Shown piece by piece: positions 1-9,143 of a DNA stretch of 64,000 nucleotides (within the stretch, counting starts at the first letter, position 1; each line of letters begins with the position of its first letter). The notes under the pieces were generated by a model. The model did not search any database and was not told the origin of the DNA. It saw only the letters and a list, made by a program, of their open reading frames with translations. A program made the translations under genes and the position numbers. The stretch lies in NCBI GenBank assembly GCA_947491935.1, contig CANLLF010000004.1, positions 620,001 to 684,000 on the forward strand, in the 5' to 3' direction. This DNA comes from an uncultured Roseicyclus sp. (GTDB lineage Bacteria > Pseudomonadota > Alphaproteobacteria > Rhodobacterales > Rhodobacteraceae).

Positions 1-68
1 TCAACGGTGAGTACGACGCCGAGACCGCGGCGGCCGAAATGGTCACCGCCGTCGAACTGGCACAGTAA
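1..68 (+). CDS. ABC transporter solute-binding protein, C-terminal end (partial)
   Basis: Only the last 21 codons and the TAA stop (66-68) are present; they end in ...VTAVELAQ. The stretch sits 91 bp upstream of two carbohydrate-type permease genes and an ATPase, in the position where the periplasmic substrate-binding protein of a CUT1 sugar ABC transporter normally lies. The assignment therefore rests on gene order; the fragment is too short to show a domain. Confidence 0.6.
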   Translation, partial: NGEYDAETAAAEMVTAVELAQ

Positions 69-81
69 CGTCCTCCCGGAT

Positions 82-129
82 CGGCCCTCTCTTGGGGCCG
101 GTCCACCCCCCGTGCGGTCCTGCCCGCAC
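82..129 (+). promoter_or_regulatory. Two intercistronic hairpins between binding-protein and permease genes
   Basis: Two short stem-loops lie in the gap: CGGCCC (82-87) pairs with GGGCCG (95-100), and GTGCGG (112-117) pairs with CCGCAC (124-129). Neither is followed by a T-tract, so they do not look like full terminators. In binding-protein operons such structures often stabilise or partly terminate the mRNA, giving more binding protein than permease. That role is inferred here. Confidence 0.4.
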
Positions 130-159
130 CTGACCAACCCCGAGTGAAGGAGAGGCCCG

Positions 160-1068
160 ATGGCCGCACCTGACCCCATGCTTGCCGGGGGCGCGGATTT
201 CCGAACGCGCCTTCAAACCTGGCTGCCGAAGATCGTCCTCGCGCCGTCTTTCGCGATCATGGTCATCTTCGTCTACGGTTTCATCGCCTTCACCGTCTAT
301 CTCAGCTTCACCGGAAGCCGCATGTTGCCGAGCTTCGATCTGGTGGGCTGGCAGAATTACGACCGCCTGTTCCGCATCCGCGAATGGGATATCGCGGTCT
401 CCAACCTCTTCGTCTTCGCCTCGCTCTACATCGTGATCTCCACGATCATCGGGCTGATGCTGGCGATCTTCCTCGACCAGAAAATCCGCGGCGAAGGTAT
501 CCTGCGCCCGATCTTCCTTTATCCCATGGCGCTCAGCTTCATCGTGACGGGCACGGCGTGGAAATGGTTCCTCGACCCCGGCATCGGGATCGAACATTCC
601 ATGCACCTCTGGGGGTTCGAGAATTTCGAATTCGACTGGATCAAGGACCGCGACATGGCGGTCTACACCATCGTCATCGCCGCCGTCTGGCAATCGTCGG
701 GCTTCGTGATGGCGATGTTTCTGGCCGGCCTCCGCGGGATCGACAACGAGATCCTGAAAGCGGCCCAGATGGACGGCGCGTCGAACTTCCAGATGTATCG
801 CCGGATCATCCTGCCGCAGCTTCGCCCGGCCTTCCTCAGCGCCTTCGTGATCCTCAGCCACCTCGCGATCAAGTCCTATGACCTTGTGATCGCGCTGACC
901 GGCGGCGGGCCCGGCAATGCCACGGCGATGCCCGCGACCTTCATGTATTCCTACACCTTCACGCGCGACCAGATGGGCATCGGCGCGGCCTCTGCCGTCA
1001 TCATGTTGATGACCATCGCCGCGATCATGGTGCCCTACCTCTATGCCGAATTGCGGGAGAAGAAGTGA
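160..1068 (+). CDS. Carbohydrate ABC transporter permease (MalF/UgpA type)
   Basis: A 302-residue inner-membrane permease of the CUT1 sugar-import family. It has hydrophobic segments at about residues 25-50, 85-108, 120-140, 168-190, 220-245 and 275-297. The EAA loop that docks on the ATPase is near residues 198-223 and reads [12 protein letters not shown]...IILP. An AAGGAG-like ribosome site precedes the ATG at 160. The stop overlaps the next permease start, so the two permeases are translationally coupled and probably form a heterodimer with the ATPase at 1955. Substrate cannot be read from sequence; the adjacent oxidative operon suggests a sugar or polyol. Confidence 0.9.
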   Translation: MAAPDPMLAGGADFRTRLQTWLPKIVLAPSFAIMVIFVYGFIAFTVYLSFTGSRMLPSFDLVGWQNYDRLFRIREWDIAVSNLFVFASLYIVISTIIGLMLAIFLDQKIRGEGILRPIFLYPMALSFIVTGTAWKWFLDPGIGIEHSMHLWGFENFEFDWIKDRDMAVYTIVIAAVWQSSGFVMAMFLAGLRGIDNEILKAAQMDGASNFQMYRRIILPQLRPAFLSAFVILSHLAIKSYDLVIALTGGGPGNATAMPATFMYSYTFTRDQMGIGAASAVIMLMTIAAIMVPYLYAELREKK

Positions 1069-1949
1069 TGGCCATTGCCTCCAACGATTCCGCGATGCGC
1101 TCGTCCAACGTCACGCGGATGTTCATCTACCTCGTGCTGCTGCTCTTCGCGCTGTTCTACCTGCTGCCCTTCGGGATCATGCTGGTGAATTCGCTGAAAC
1201 CCCTGTCCGAGATCACCGAAGGCAACATGATTGCGCTGCCCCGCGAATGGACGATCGAGCCTTGGCTCAGTGCCTGGTCCACCGCCCAGATCGGGGTGGA
1301 GCCCACGGGCCTGCGTCCCTATTTCATCAACTCCATCGCCATGGCCGTGCCTGCGGTCGCGATCTCCACCGTACTCGGGGCATTGAACGGATATGTTCTG
1401 ACCAAGTGGCACTTCCGGGGCGCGACCTGGATCTTCGGCCTGCTGCTGTTTTCGTGCTTCATCCCGTTCCAGATCGTCCTGATCCCGATGGCCCGGATCC
1501 TCGGAATTCTGGACATTGCGGGTACGACCTACGGCCTGATCCTCGTCCACGTCGTCTATGGCATCGGCTTCTCCACCCTCTATTTCCGCAACTACTATGC
1601 CGCCTTCCCCACGGAGCTTGTGCGCGCTGCTCAGATCGACGGGGCCGGGTTCTTCCAGATCTTCTGGCGCATCATGCTGCCCTCATCCGGGCCGATCATT
1701 GCGGTCTGCTGCATCTGGCAGTTCACCAATATCTGGAACGACTTCCTGTTCGGCGCGTCCTTTGCCTCCGGTGGCGCGGCCCCGATGACGGTGGCTTTGA
1801 ACAACCTCGTCAACTCCTCCACCGGCGTGCGGGAATACAACGTCCATTTCGCTGGCGCCATCATGGCCGCCGGTCCCACACTTCTCGTCTACATCGTCGC
1901 GGGCCGCTATTTCGTGCGCGGTCTGATGGCTGGCAGCGTAAAAGGATAA
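1068..1949 (+). CDS. Carbohydrate ABC transporter permease (MalG/UgpE type)
   Basis: A 293-residue second permease of the importer, with about six membrane segments and an EAA loop near residues 183-205 ([12 protein letters not shown]...IMLP). The ATG at 1068 shares its A with the TGA of the upstream permease; a GTG three bases earlier is also possible. The C-terminus ([11 protein letters not shown]) is typical of MalG-like proteins. It should pair with the 302-residue permease to form the membrane channel. Confidence 0.9.
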   Translation: MAIASNDSAMRSSNVTRMFIYLVLLLFALFYLLPFGIMLVNSLKPLSEITEGNMIALPREWTIEPWLSAWSTAQIGVEPTGLRPYFINSIAMAVPAVAISTVLGALNGYVLTKWHFRGATWIFGLLLFSCFIPFQIVLIPMARILGILDIAGTTYGLILVHVVYGIGFSTLYFRNYYAAFPTELVRAAQIDGAGFFQIFWRIMLPSSGPIIAVCCIWQFTNIWNDFLFGASFASGGAAPMTVALNNLVNSSTGVREYNVHFAGAIMAAGPTLLVYIVAGRYFVRGLMAGSVKG

Positions 1950-1954
1950 GCCCC

Positions 1955-3070
1955 ATGGGATTTCTCGACATCAACAACGTCACCAAATCCTACGGCGCGG
2001 TGGAGGTCCTGCATAAGGTCGACATCCAGGTGCAGGAAGGCGAGTTCCTCGTCCTTGTCGGCCCGTCCGGCTGCGGCAAGTCCACGCTCCTGAACATGAT
2101 CGCGGGGCTTGAGGGGATTTCTTCGGGTGAGATCGCGATCAAGGACCGGGTCGTGAACAACATCGCCCCCGCCAAGCGCAACATCGCCATGGTGTTCCAG
2201 TCCTATGCCCTCTACCCCAACATGACCGTGGGCAAGAACATCACCTTCGGCCTCGAAATGCAGGGCACCCCCAAGGCGGAGCGGGACAGGGCCATGGCCG
2301 ATGTCGCCCAACTCCTCCAGATCGAAAACCTGCTGGATCGCAAGCCAGGCCAGCTCTCGGGCGGTCAACGTCAGCGCGTCGCCATGGGCCGCGCTTTGGT
2401 CCGTGACCCCGACGTGTTCCTCTTCGATGAGCCGCTCTCGAACCTCGACGCCAAGCTGCGCGTCGATATGCGGACCGAAATCAAGAAACTGCACCAGAAA
2501 CTCGGCACCACTATCGTCTACGTGACCCACGACCAGATCGAGGCGATGACGCTCTCCACCCGCATCGCGGTCATGTATGACGGCTACGTCCAGCAGCTCG
2601 GCACGCCGAAGGAGATCTACGACAACCCCGCGAACCTCTTTGTTGCGACCTTCATGGGCAGCCCCGCGATGAACGTGCTCTCCTCCAAACTGGTGGAGAT
2701 GAACGGCGCGATCCATGCCCAGATCACGGGGGCCGAGGGGCAGGACCAACACCTGCGCATCGAAAACGCGCCCGACGCCTACCGCGCCTACCTCAACAAG
2801 GAGGTGATGCTCGGCATCCGGCCCGAGGCGATCACCGATCCCGAAGGGGCGGACCGCAACGCGCGCAACATCCAGATGCTGACCAACACCGTCAGCGTGA
2901 CGGAGCCCGCCGGCGCCGACACCTTCGTCAGCACCACGCTCTCGGGCAAGGATTGCATCGCCCGGATGCGCGCCGATGCCGATGTCCACCCGAACCAACC
3001 CTTTGAATTTGCGGTGAACATGGACAAGGCGGTTCTGTTCGATCCCAAGACGGAAGACCGCATCGCCTGA
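1955..3070 (+). CDS. Sugar ABC transporter ATP-binding protein (MalK/UgpC type)
   Basis: A 371-residue cytoplasmic ATPase energising the importer. Walker [10 protein letters not shown] is at residues 36-44, the signature LSGGQ at 134-138, Walker B VFLFDEP near 154-160, and the switch His in VTHD near 190. A C-terminal TOBE-like regulatory domain follows from about 240. Length matches MalK/UgpC. The ATG at 1955 lies 5 bp after the permease stop; an open frame extends far upstream but lacks homology there. A terminator-like hairpin follows, closing the transport operon before the catabolic genes. Confidence 0.93.
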   Translation: MGFLDINNVTKSYGAVEVLHKVDIQVQEGEFLVLVGPSGCGKSTLLNMIAGLEGISSGEIAIKDRVVNNIAPAKRNIAMVFQSYALYPNMTVGKNITFGLEMQGTPKAERDRAMADVAQLLQIENLLDRKPGQLSGGQRQRVAMGRALVRDPDVFLFDEPLSNLDAKLRVDMRTEIKKLHQKLGTTIVYVTHDQIEAMTLSTRIAVMYDGYVQQLGTPKEIYDNPANLFVATFMGSPAMNVLSSKLVEMNGAIHAQITGAEGQDQHLRIENAPDAYRAYLNKEVMLGIRPEAITDPEGADRNARNIQMLTNTVSVTEPAGADTFVSTTLSGKDCIARMRADADVHPNQPFEFAVNMDKAVLFDPKTEDRIA

Positions 3071-3076
3071 CCATCG

Positions 3077-3108
3077 GCCCGGGCGTGCCAGCGTCCGGGC
3101 ACATTTTT
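3077..3108 (+). terminator. Rho-independent-type terminator after the ATPase gene
   Basis: GCCCGG (3077-3082) pairs with CCGGGC (3095-3100) around a 12-base loop, followed by a short T-run (3104-3108). It sits 6 bases after the ATPase stop and may end or attenuate the transport transcript before the GMC operon. Confidence 0.5.
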
Positions 3109-3118
3109 CACTTGGAAT

Positions 3119-3130
3119 TGGAACGTTCCA
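3119..3130. promoter_or_regulatory. Candidate LacI-family operator
   Basis: TGGAACGTTCCA is a perfect 12-bp palindrome with the central CG typical of LacI/GalR-family operators. It lies 19 bp upstream of the first catabolic gene, and a LacI-type regulator is encoded in the same operon (8136). Repression by that regulator, relieved by a pathway intermediate, is inferred. Confidence 0.5.
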
Positions 3131-3149
3131 GACATACGAAGAGGGGGTT

Positions 3150-4655
3150 ATGAGCGACGCCGATATCATCATCGTCGGCTCCGGCATGGGGGGCGCAACG
3201 CTGGCCGCAGGGCTGGCGGGATCGGGCCTGCGCGTGCTGATCATTGAGCGCGGCCAGCTTCTGCAAGACAGCCCGGAGGCGCGAGACCCCGAGGCGATCT
3301 TCCGTGACGGCCATTTCCGCCCGGACGAGACTTGGCTGACCCCCGACGGCACCCGCTTCAACCCCGGCAATTACGCCTGTGTCGGCGGCAATTCCAAGTT
3401 CTACGGCGCGGTGATGATGCGCTACCGCGAGGCTGATTTCGCCCCGATCCAACATATCGGCGGCATAACGCCCGGCTGGCCCATCGACCACGCCACGCTC
3501 TCCCCGTTCTACGCCCGGGCCGAGGCGCTCTATCAGGTGCGCGGTGACGCGAGCGCCGATCCGTCCGAGCCGCCCCATGACAGCGCCTACCCCCACCCCC
3601 CCGTCCCCCACGAACCCGATATCGCCAGCCTCGCCACCCGTCTGACCCGCGCCGGTCTGACGCCATCGCCCCTCCCGCTCGCCGTCGATCTGGACCGCTG
3701 GCTCAGCCACGCGCAGACCCCTTGGGATGCCTTCCCCGACACGAACGGCGGCAAGCTGGACGCCGAAAGCGCGGCCCTGGTGGCGGCGCTGGCCGATCCG
3801 AACATCACACTCCGCACCGGCGTCACAGTGCGCAAAGTCGAGGTTGACGGCGCCCGCGTCACCGGCCTCCTTACCTCCGCCGGTCGCCTGACTGCCCCGC
3901 GCATCGTGCTGGCGGCAGGCGCGGTTCATACGGCCGCCCTGCTTCTGCGCTCCGCCGATGAAGACCATCCCAACGGCCTCGCCAACCGCTCCGATCAGGT
4001 GGGCCGCAACTTCATGAACCACAACGCCAGCGCGGTTCTGGCGCTCAGCCATCGGCGCAACCGGTCGGTCTATCAAAAGACCCTTCAGATCAACGATTGG
4101 TATCTGGGCACGGGGGAGGAGCCGCCCCTTGGCAATATCCAACTCCTCGGCCGCGTCTCCACCCCCATCCTCGCCGCGCAGACCGGCCTGCCAAGGCCCC
4201 TCGCGGCCCTGATCGCCAACCACGCCATCGATTTCTACGCCATGTCCGAGGATCTGCCCGATCCCGAAAGCCGCGTAACGGTCCAAGGCGATGACATCGT
4301 GCTCGATTGGAAGCGCTCCAACTGGGATGCGCACCTGGCCCTTGTCGCCAAGCTGAAAGCCACCCTCAAGCGCGCAGGCTTCCCCATCGTCCTGTCCAAA
4401 GCCTTCGACCGCCGCACGCCATCGCATCAATGCGGCACGGCGCGGTTGGGGGCCGATCCGGCAACCTCCGTCTGTGATCCGCTTGGAAAGGCGCATGACC
4501 TCGACAATCTCTATATCTGCGACGCCTCGCTCCTGCCCACCTCGGCGGCCGTAAATCCGTCGCTGACCATCGCGGCGCTTGCGCTGCGGCAGGCGGATTA
4601 TCTCAAAGAGTCCTCAAGCAGCGAAGCGATAGGACAAAAGGAATTCGTGCAATGA
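3150..4655 (+). CDS. GMC-family FAD-dependent oxidoreductase (501 aa)
   Basis: A flavoprotein of the glucose-methanol-choline family that probably oxidises an alcohol group of a sugar or polyol. The N-terminal dinucleotide motif GSGMGG is near residues 11-16, and a second FAD segment (RIVLAAGAVHTAALLL) lies around 251-266. The C-terminal active-site His is H426 in SHQCGT, followed by the conserved NPSLTIAALALR near 471-482. At 501 residues it belongs to the shorter GMC class, like gluconate or glucoside dehydrogenase large subunits, and differs clearly from the second GMC protein at 5373. It opens the catabolic operon after a strong GAGGGGG ribosome site and overlaps the next gene by 4 bases. 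No Tat signal is evident. Confidence 0.88.
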   Translation: MSDADIIIVGSGMGGATLAAGLAGSGLRVLIIERGQLLQDSPEARDPEAIFRDGHFRPDETWLTPDGTRFNPGNYACVGGNSKFYGAVMMRYREADFAPIQHIGGITPGWPIDHATLSPFYARAEALYQVRGDASADPSEPPHDSAYPHPPVPHEPDIASLATRLTRAGLTPSPLPLAVDLDRWLSHAQTPWDAFPDTNGGKLDAESAALVAALADPNITLRTGVTVRKVEVDGARVTGLLTSAGRLTAPRIVLAAGAVHTAALLLRSADEDHPNGLANRSDQVGRNFMNHNASAVLALSHRRNRSVYQKTLQINDWYLGTGEEPPLGNIQLLGRVSTPILAAQTGLPRPLAALIANHAIDFYAMSEDLPDPESRVTVQGDDIVLDWKRSNWDAHLALVAKLKATLKRAGFPIVLSKAFDRRTPSHQCGTARLGADPATSVCDPLGKAHDLDNLYICDASLLPTSAAVNPSLTIAALALRQADYLKESSSSEAIGQKEFVQ

Positions 4656-5362
4656 AAGCGCTCATCACAGGCGGCCAGCAAGGCATCGGCCTTGGCATCG
4701 CGCAGGCGCTCCACGCGGCGGGGTGGGAGATTGCCGTGGCCTCCGAACAACCCGAGGCCGCTATGCCGTTCCCCGCCACTTACCACCAGCACGACGTCAC
4801 GAACATCGACGCGATCCCCGTTTTGCTCGACGCCGTTGGCCCGATAACAACCTTCGTCTCCAACGCTGGTGTCGGTGCGATGCAGCGGGGCGATCTGCTC
4901 GACATGAACCCGGACAGTTTCGATCGCTGCATGGCCGTCAACACCCGCGGCGCGTTCTTTCTTGCACAAGAAGCCGCCCGCCGAATGCTCGACCAACCCG
5001 CCGAACCGTTTCGCTCCATCACGTTCATCACGTCGGTCAGCGCGTCCATGACTAACCATGATCGCGCGGAATACTGCGCCTCCAAGGCTGCCACAGCGTC
5101 TCTTGCACAGGCCTTCGCCATGCGCCTCGCGCCTGAGGGGATCGGTGTCTACGACATCCGTCCCGGTATCATCGAAACGCCGATGACCGCCCCCGTGGCG
5201 GACCGCTACAACCCGCGCATTCCGGAATTGATCCCGCAAGGCCGGTGGGGGCAGCCGAAAGATATCGGCACCGTCATGGTCCCCCTCGCGCGGGGGGATT
5301 TCGCCTATTCGACGGGGGCCGTGATCCCCGTCGATGGCGGCTTGTCCATCCACCGGTTTTGA
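4652..5362 (+). CDS. Short-chain dehydrogenase/reductase (classical SDR)
   Basis: A 236-residue NAD(P)-dependent oxidoreductase with a Rossmann fold. The cofactor motif TGGQQGIG is near residues 6-13, SNAGVG near 70-75, and the catalytic YCASK places Tyr141 and Lys145; the active-site Ser lies in the ITSVSAS segment just before. The C-terminal VIPVDGG is typical of the family. It starts inside the stop of the first GMC gene (ATGA), so its substrate is probably the keto product or a later intermediate of that oxidation. Exact specificity is unknown. Confidence 0.88.
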   Translation: MKALITGGQQGIGLGIAQALHAAGWEIAVASEQPEAAMPFPATYHQHDVTNIDAIPVLLDAVGPITTFVSNAGVGAMQRGDLLDMNPDSFDRCMAVNTRGAFFLAQEAARRMLDQPAEPFRSITFITSVSASMTNHDRAEYCASKAATASLAQAFAMRLAPEGIGVYDIRPGIIETPMTAPVADRYNPRIPELIPQGRWGQPKDIGTVMVPLARGDFAYSTGAVIPVDGGLSIHRF

Positions 5363-5372
5363 GCGGGGCAGC

Positions 5373-6959
5373 ATGAGCGAATCCTACGATTTCATCGTGA
5401 TCGGCGGCGGGTCTGCAGGCTCGGTCATCGCCGCGCGCCTGTCGGAAAACCCGGACGTGTCCGTGTGTCTGCTGGAGGCCGGCGGCTCCGACCGGCACCC
5501 GTTCTTCCACCTCCCCGCAGGCTTCGCCAAGATGACCAAGGGCATCGCGTCCTGGGGATGGTCGACGGTTCCGCAAAAACATATGCAGAACAAGGCGTTC
5601 ACCTATACCCAAGCCAAGGTTATCGGCGGCGGGTCGGCCATCAACGCACAGATCTACACGCGCGGCCACCCGCTTGATTACGACGAATGGCGACAGCTTG
5701 GCTGCGACGGCTGGAGCTATGAAGACGTCCTGCCCTATTTCCGAAAGTCCGAGGATAACGACACGTATTCAGGGCGCTATCACGGGCAGGACGGCCCCCT
5801 TGGCGTCTCCAAACCCGCCGCCCCCCTGCCGATCTGCGAGGCTTACTTCGAGGCGGCCAAGGCGGTGGGTATTCCCTTCAACGAGGATGTGACGGGCGAG
5901 GTGCAGGCGGGCGCCGCGTACTACCAACTCACTCAGAAAAACGCCCGTCGCTCCTCCGCCGCGATGGCCTTCCTGCACCCCAACAAAAGCCGCCCGAACC
6001 TGACCGTGAAACTCCGCGCCAATGTCCGGCGGATCCTGGTGGAAAACGGCGTGACCAAGGGGGTGGAGATGCTCGACCGTTCCCTCATCCATGCCCAGGC
6101 CGAGGTCATCCTCAGCAGCGGCGCCATCGGCTCCCCCCGCCTCCTGCAACTCTCCGGCATCGGCCCCCCCGATCATCTACAAGAACTCGGCATCGACGTG
6201 GTGCTCGACCAGCCCCAGGTGGGCAGCAACCTGCAAGACCACCTGGACCTCTACTGCATCGCCGAGGTTTCCGGCCCCCACACCTACGACCGCTTTGCCA
6301 AGCCGCATCTGAGCGTGCTGGCGGGCTTGCAATACCTCTTCACCAAGACAGGCCCCGTGGCGAGCAGCCTCTTCGAGACTGGCGGCTTCTGGTATGCCGA
6401 CGAAAATGCCCGTTCACCCGATCTGCAATTCCATCTGGGCCTAGGCACGGGCATTGAGGCCGGGGTGGCCGCGATGCCGGAAGGCGGCGTCACGCTGAAT
6501 TCCTGCTACCTCCGCCCCCGGTCACGCGGCAGCGTACGCCTGCAATCGGCCGACCCGACCAAATCGCCCCTCATCGACCCCAATTACTGCGCCGATCCGC
6601 AGGACCGCGCCATGTCGATCCGTGGTCTCAAGCTGACGCAGGAGATTCTGTCCCAGGACCCGCTGAAGCCCTTCATCAAGGCCGAACGCCTCCCCGGCCC
6701 GGACGTGCAAACCGACGACGATTACTTCAACTTCATTTGCCAGCATTCCAAAACCTCCCACCATTGCGCGGGCACCTGCGCCATGGGGCCGGGCGACAGC
6801 GCCGTGGTCACCCCGCGTCTGCGCTTTAACGGCATCGAAAACCTCCGCGTGGCCGACGCCTCGATCATGCCCAATGTCGTCTCCTCCAACACCAACGCGC
6901 CTACGATCATGATCGGTGAAAAAGCCGCTGACATGATCCGCGAAGATCACGGGATATAG
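5373..6959 (+). CDS. GMC-family oxidoreductase (choline dehydrogenase-like, 528 aa)
   Basis: A second FAD-dependent GMC enzyme, of choline/alcohol dehydrogenase type. GGGSAG near residues 10-15 begins the FAD domain, GGGSAINAQIY near 86-96 is the second GMC signature region, the active-site His is in SHHCAGTC near 464-471, and the partner Asn in SSNTNAPT near 506-513. The ATG at 5373 was chosen because the FAD motif begins a few residues later; an upstream in-frame extension overlaps the SDR gene. Two distinct GMC enzymes in one operon imply two successive or alternative alcohol oxidations. Confidence 0.88.
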   Translation: MSESYDFIVIGGGSAGSVIAARLSENPDVSVCLLEAGGSDRHPFFHLPAGFAKMTKGIASWGWSTVPQKHMQNKAFTYTQAKVIGGGSAINAQIYTRGHPLDYDEWRQLGCDGWSYEDVLPYFRKSEDNDTYSGRYHGQDGPLGVSKPAAPLPICEAYFEAAKAVGIPFNEDVTGEVQAGAAYYQLTQKNARRSSAAMAFLHPNKSRPNLTVKLRANVRRILVENGVTKGVEMLDRSLIHAQAEVILSSGAIGSPRLLQLSGIGPPDHLQELGIDVVLDQPQVGSNLQDHLDLYCIAEVSGPHTYDRFAKPHLSVLAGLQYLFTKTGPVASSLFETGGFWYADENARSPDLQFHLGLGTGIEAGVAAMPEGGVTLNSCYLRPRSRGSVRLQSADPTKSPLIDPNYCADPQDRAMSIRGLKLTQEILSQDPLKPFIKAERLPGPDVQTDDDYFNFICQHSKTSHHCAGTCAMGPGDSAVVTPRLRFNGIENLRVADASIMPNVVSSNTNAPTIMIGEKAADMIREDHGI

Positions 6960-6962
6960 ACC

Positions 6963-8126
6963 ATGCGATTGCCCACCTATGCCGGAACGCTGGAAGACTA
7001 CGCGCTTGTGGGCGACCCGCTGATCCCCCGCGCGCCAAAGGTCTCGCTCACCCGCACCGCCTTCGCCGCCGCCCATGTTGTCAGCGACCCGCTGGCCGAG
7101 CGTGATCCGTGGCAGGGCCGCCCGGCAGTCGATTGGGACGCAACCCTGCGGTTTCGCGAAAGCCTCTGGGATCAAGGCCTTGGTCTGGCCGAAGCGATGG
7201 ACACGGCCCAACGGGGCATGGGCGTGGATTGGGACACCGCCCGCGAGTTGATCGACCGCACGATGGCCGCCGCCAAGGCCCATCCCATGACCCCCCGCGT
7301 CGCCTGCGGGGCGGGCACCGACCACGTCCCGCTCGAGGACCTGACCGACCCCGTTCGCATCAAATCCGCCTATTCCGAACAGATGGAGGCGATCGAATCC
7401 GCCGGTGGCCAGCTCATCCTCATGGCCACCCGCGCGCTCCCCGCCATCGGCGCCGGGCCCGACACCTATGCCCGCGTCTACGACGAGCTCATCACCCAGG
7501 CCGCGCAGCCGGTGATCCTGCACTGGCTCGGCGACATGTTCGACCCCCCGCTCAAGGGCTATTGGGGTGGCGCCTCAATCGATGAGGCCAACGCCATCGT
7601 GCTCGACCTCATCACCCGTAACGCGGCCAAGATCGACGGCATCAAGATTTCCCTCCTCGACCAAGGCCACGAGGAAACCTTCCGCGCCAAACTACCCGAA
7701 TCCGTCCGCCTCTACACAGGTGACGATTTCAACTATGCCATGCTGATTGAAGGCGACGGCCCCCACTATTCCCACGCGCTTCTGGGTATCTTCGCCGCCA
7801 TCGCCCCCGCTGCGGCCCAAGCCCTCGAAGCCCTCGCGCAAGATGACCGCAAAACCTATCATGCGCTCCTCGCGCCGACCGTTCCGCTCAGCCGCGAAAT
7901 CTTCAAGGCACCGACCCAATTCTACAAGGCGGGCATCGCGTTTCTCGCCTGGCTCAACGGCCACCAGAGCCACTTCATCATGCCCGCAGGCTTTCAATCC
8001 TCCCGCGAGATCACCCACTACGCACAGGTCTTCCGCCTCGCCGATCAGGCCCGGCTCCTTGCCAATCCCGACCGCGCCACGCACCGTATGGGCCAATTGC
8101 TGGCGCTTCACGGGATCGACGGGTAA
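6963..8126 (+). CDS. DUF993 family protein, DHDPS-like TIM-barrel aldolase/lyase
   Basis: A 387-residue protein of the DUF993 family, which resembles the dihydrodipicolinate synthase/N-acetylneuraminate lyase superfamily. Visible superfamily features are a GAGTDH turn around residues 116-121 in the place of the GTTGE substrate loop, a Schiff-base-type Lys at K228 within DGIKIS (compare GIKE of DHDPS), and the later TGDD segment near 246. Class I aldol cleavage or dehydration of a 2-keto acid is a reasonable prediction but is not established for this family. It lies 3 bp after the GMC gene and before the LacI regulator, in the position of the carbon-carbon cleavage step. Confidence 0.75.
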   Translation: MRLPTYAGTLEDYALVGDPLIPRAPKVSLTRTAFAAAHVVSDPLAERDPWQGRPAVDWDATLRFRESLWDQGLGLAEAMDTAQRGMGVDWDTARELIDRTMAAAKAHPMTPRVACGAGTDHVPLEDLTDPVRIKSAYSEQMEAIESAGGQLILMATRALPAIGAGPDTYARVYDELITQAAQPVILHWLGDMFDPPLKGYWGGASIDEANAIVLDLITRNAAKIDGIKISLLDQGHEETFRAKLPESVRLYTGDDFNYAMLIEGDGPHYSHALLGIFAAIAPAAAQALEALAQDDRKTYHALLAPTVPLSREIFKAPTQFYKAGIAFLAWLNGHQSHFIMPAGFQSSREITHYAQVFRLADQARLLANPDRATHRMGQLLALHGIDG

Positions 8127-8135
8127 CACCGAAAC

Positions 8136-9143
8136 ATGAACCGCCGCCCCACCATCCTCGATGTCGCCGCCAAGGCGGGCGTTTCGAAATCCACCGTCTC
8201 ACTCGTCCTGCAAAACTCCAAGCAAGTGAAGGAGGAGACGCGGGACGCCGTGCGCGCCGCGATGGCCGAGATCGGGTATGTCTACAACCGCGCCGCGGCC
8301 CAGATGCGCTCCCAATCGGCGGGCCTTGTCGGCCTTGTCATCAACGACCTCCGCAACCCGTTCTTCACGGAATTCGCGACCGTTCTGCAAATGACCCTCG
8401 CGGCGAAAGGCTACGCCACCGTCATCGCCAACAGCGACGAAGACGCTGATCTTCAGGCCAAACTCGTCGGCTCCATGATCGAACACGGCGTCTCCGCGCT
8501 TGTCGTGTCGCCCGCCTATGGCGATGGCGGCGCCGCGTTTGACCAGATCGAACGCGCGGGCCTTCCCGCCATCCAGGTCCTGCGCAAGACTGATCCGCGC
8601 ACCGGCCTCTTCCCCTTCGCCAGCTTCGACTACGCCGCAGGTTCCGCCCGCGCGACACGGCACCTGATGAACCAGGGCGGCGAACGGATCGCCTTTGTCG
8701 GCGGCATCGAGGGCCGCGAGATCACCGAAGAACGCAAATCGGGTTATCTGGCCGAGATGAAGCGCGCGGGCGCCGATCCCGTCACGCTGCACGGGCGCAG
8801 CACACGGGCCTTCGGAGTCGAGGCCGCGCAGGACCTGATCGAACTCGGCGTGGATTCCGTCATCTGCTTCAATGATCTGGTCGCGCTTGGCCTGCATGCG
8901 GGCTTTGCCCGCGCGGGCGTGGATGTGGGCCAGGACGTGCGCATCGTGGGCTTCGATGACATCGAGGATTGCGCGCTCGTTTGGCCGCAACTCTCCTCTG
9001 TCGCCTGCGATATCGACGGGTTCGCGCGCGCCACCGCGGATCGCCTTCTGGCGTGGATGCAAGACGCCGAAACGCCGCCCCCCGAACATCGCGCGCCCGT
9101 CGAATTGGTCGCGCGAACCTCCAGCACCGGACGCATTTCATGA
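8136..9143 (+). CDS. LacI/GalR-family transcriptional regulator
   Basis: A 335-residue DNA-binding regulator. The N-terminal helix-turn-helix and hinge (ILDVAAKAGVSKSTVSLVL, about residues 6-24) is followed by a periplasmic-binding-protein-like effector domain ending with the usual GFDDIEDC...LSSVACD segment near 268-288. Its location inside the catabolic operon and the palindrome at 3119-3130 suggest autoregulation of the operon with a sugar-derived inducer. The stop overlaps the next start (ATGA). Confidence 0.92.
   Translation: MNRRPTILDVAAKAGVSKSTVSLVLQNSKQVKEETRDAVRAAMAEIGYVYNRAAAQMRSQSAGLVGLVINDLRNPFFTEFATVLQMTLAAKGYATVIANSDEDADLQAKLVGSMIEHGVSALVVSPAYGDGGAAFDQIERAGLPAIQVLRKTDPRTGLFPFASFDYAAGSARATRHLMNQGGERIAFVGGIEGREITEERKSGYLAEMKRAGADPVTLHGRSTRAFGVEAAQDLIELGVDSVICFNDLVALGLHAGFARAGVDVGQDVRIVGFDDIEDCALVWPQLSSVACDIDGFARATADRLLAWMQDAETPPPEHRAPVELVARTSSTGRIS

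Noticed and set aside
3112-3140. Promoter with TTGGAA and TACGAA around the LacI palindrome
   Set aside because: The -10-like element would overlap the ribosome site of the 3150 gene, leaving almost no leader.
1907-3370. Long antisense open frame opposite the ATPase gene
   Set aside because: It mirrors the codon structure of the well-supported ATPase and GMC genes; no domain or ribosome site.
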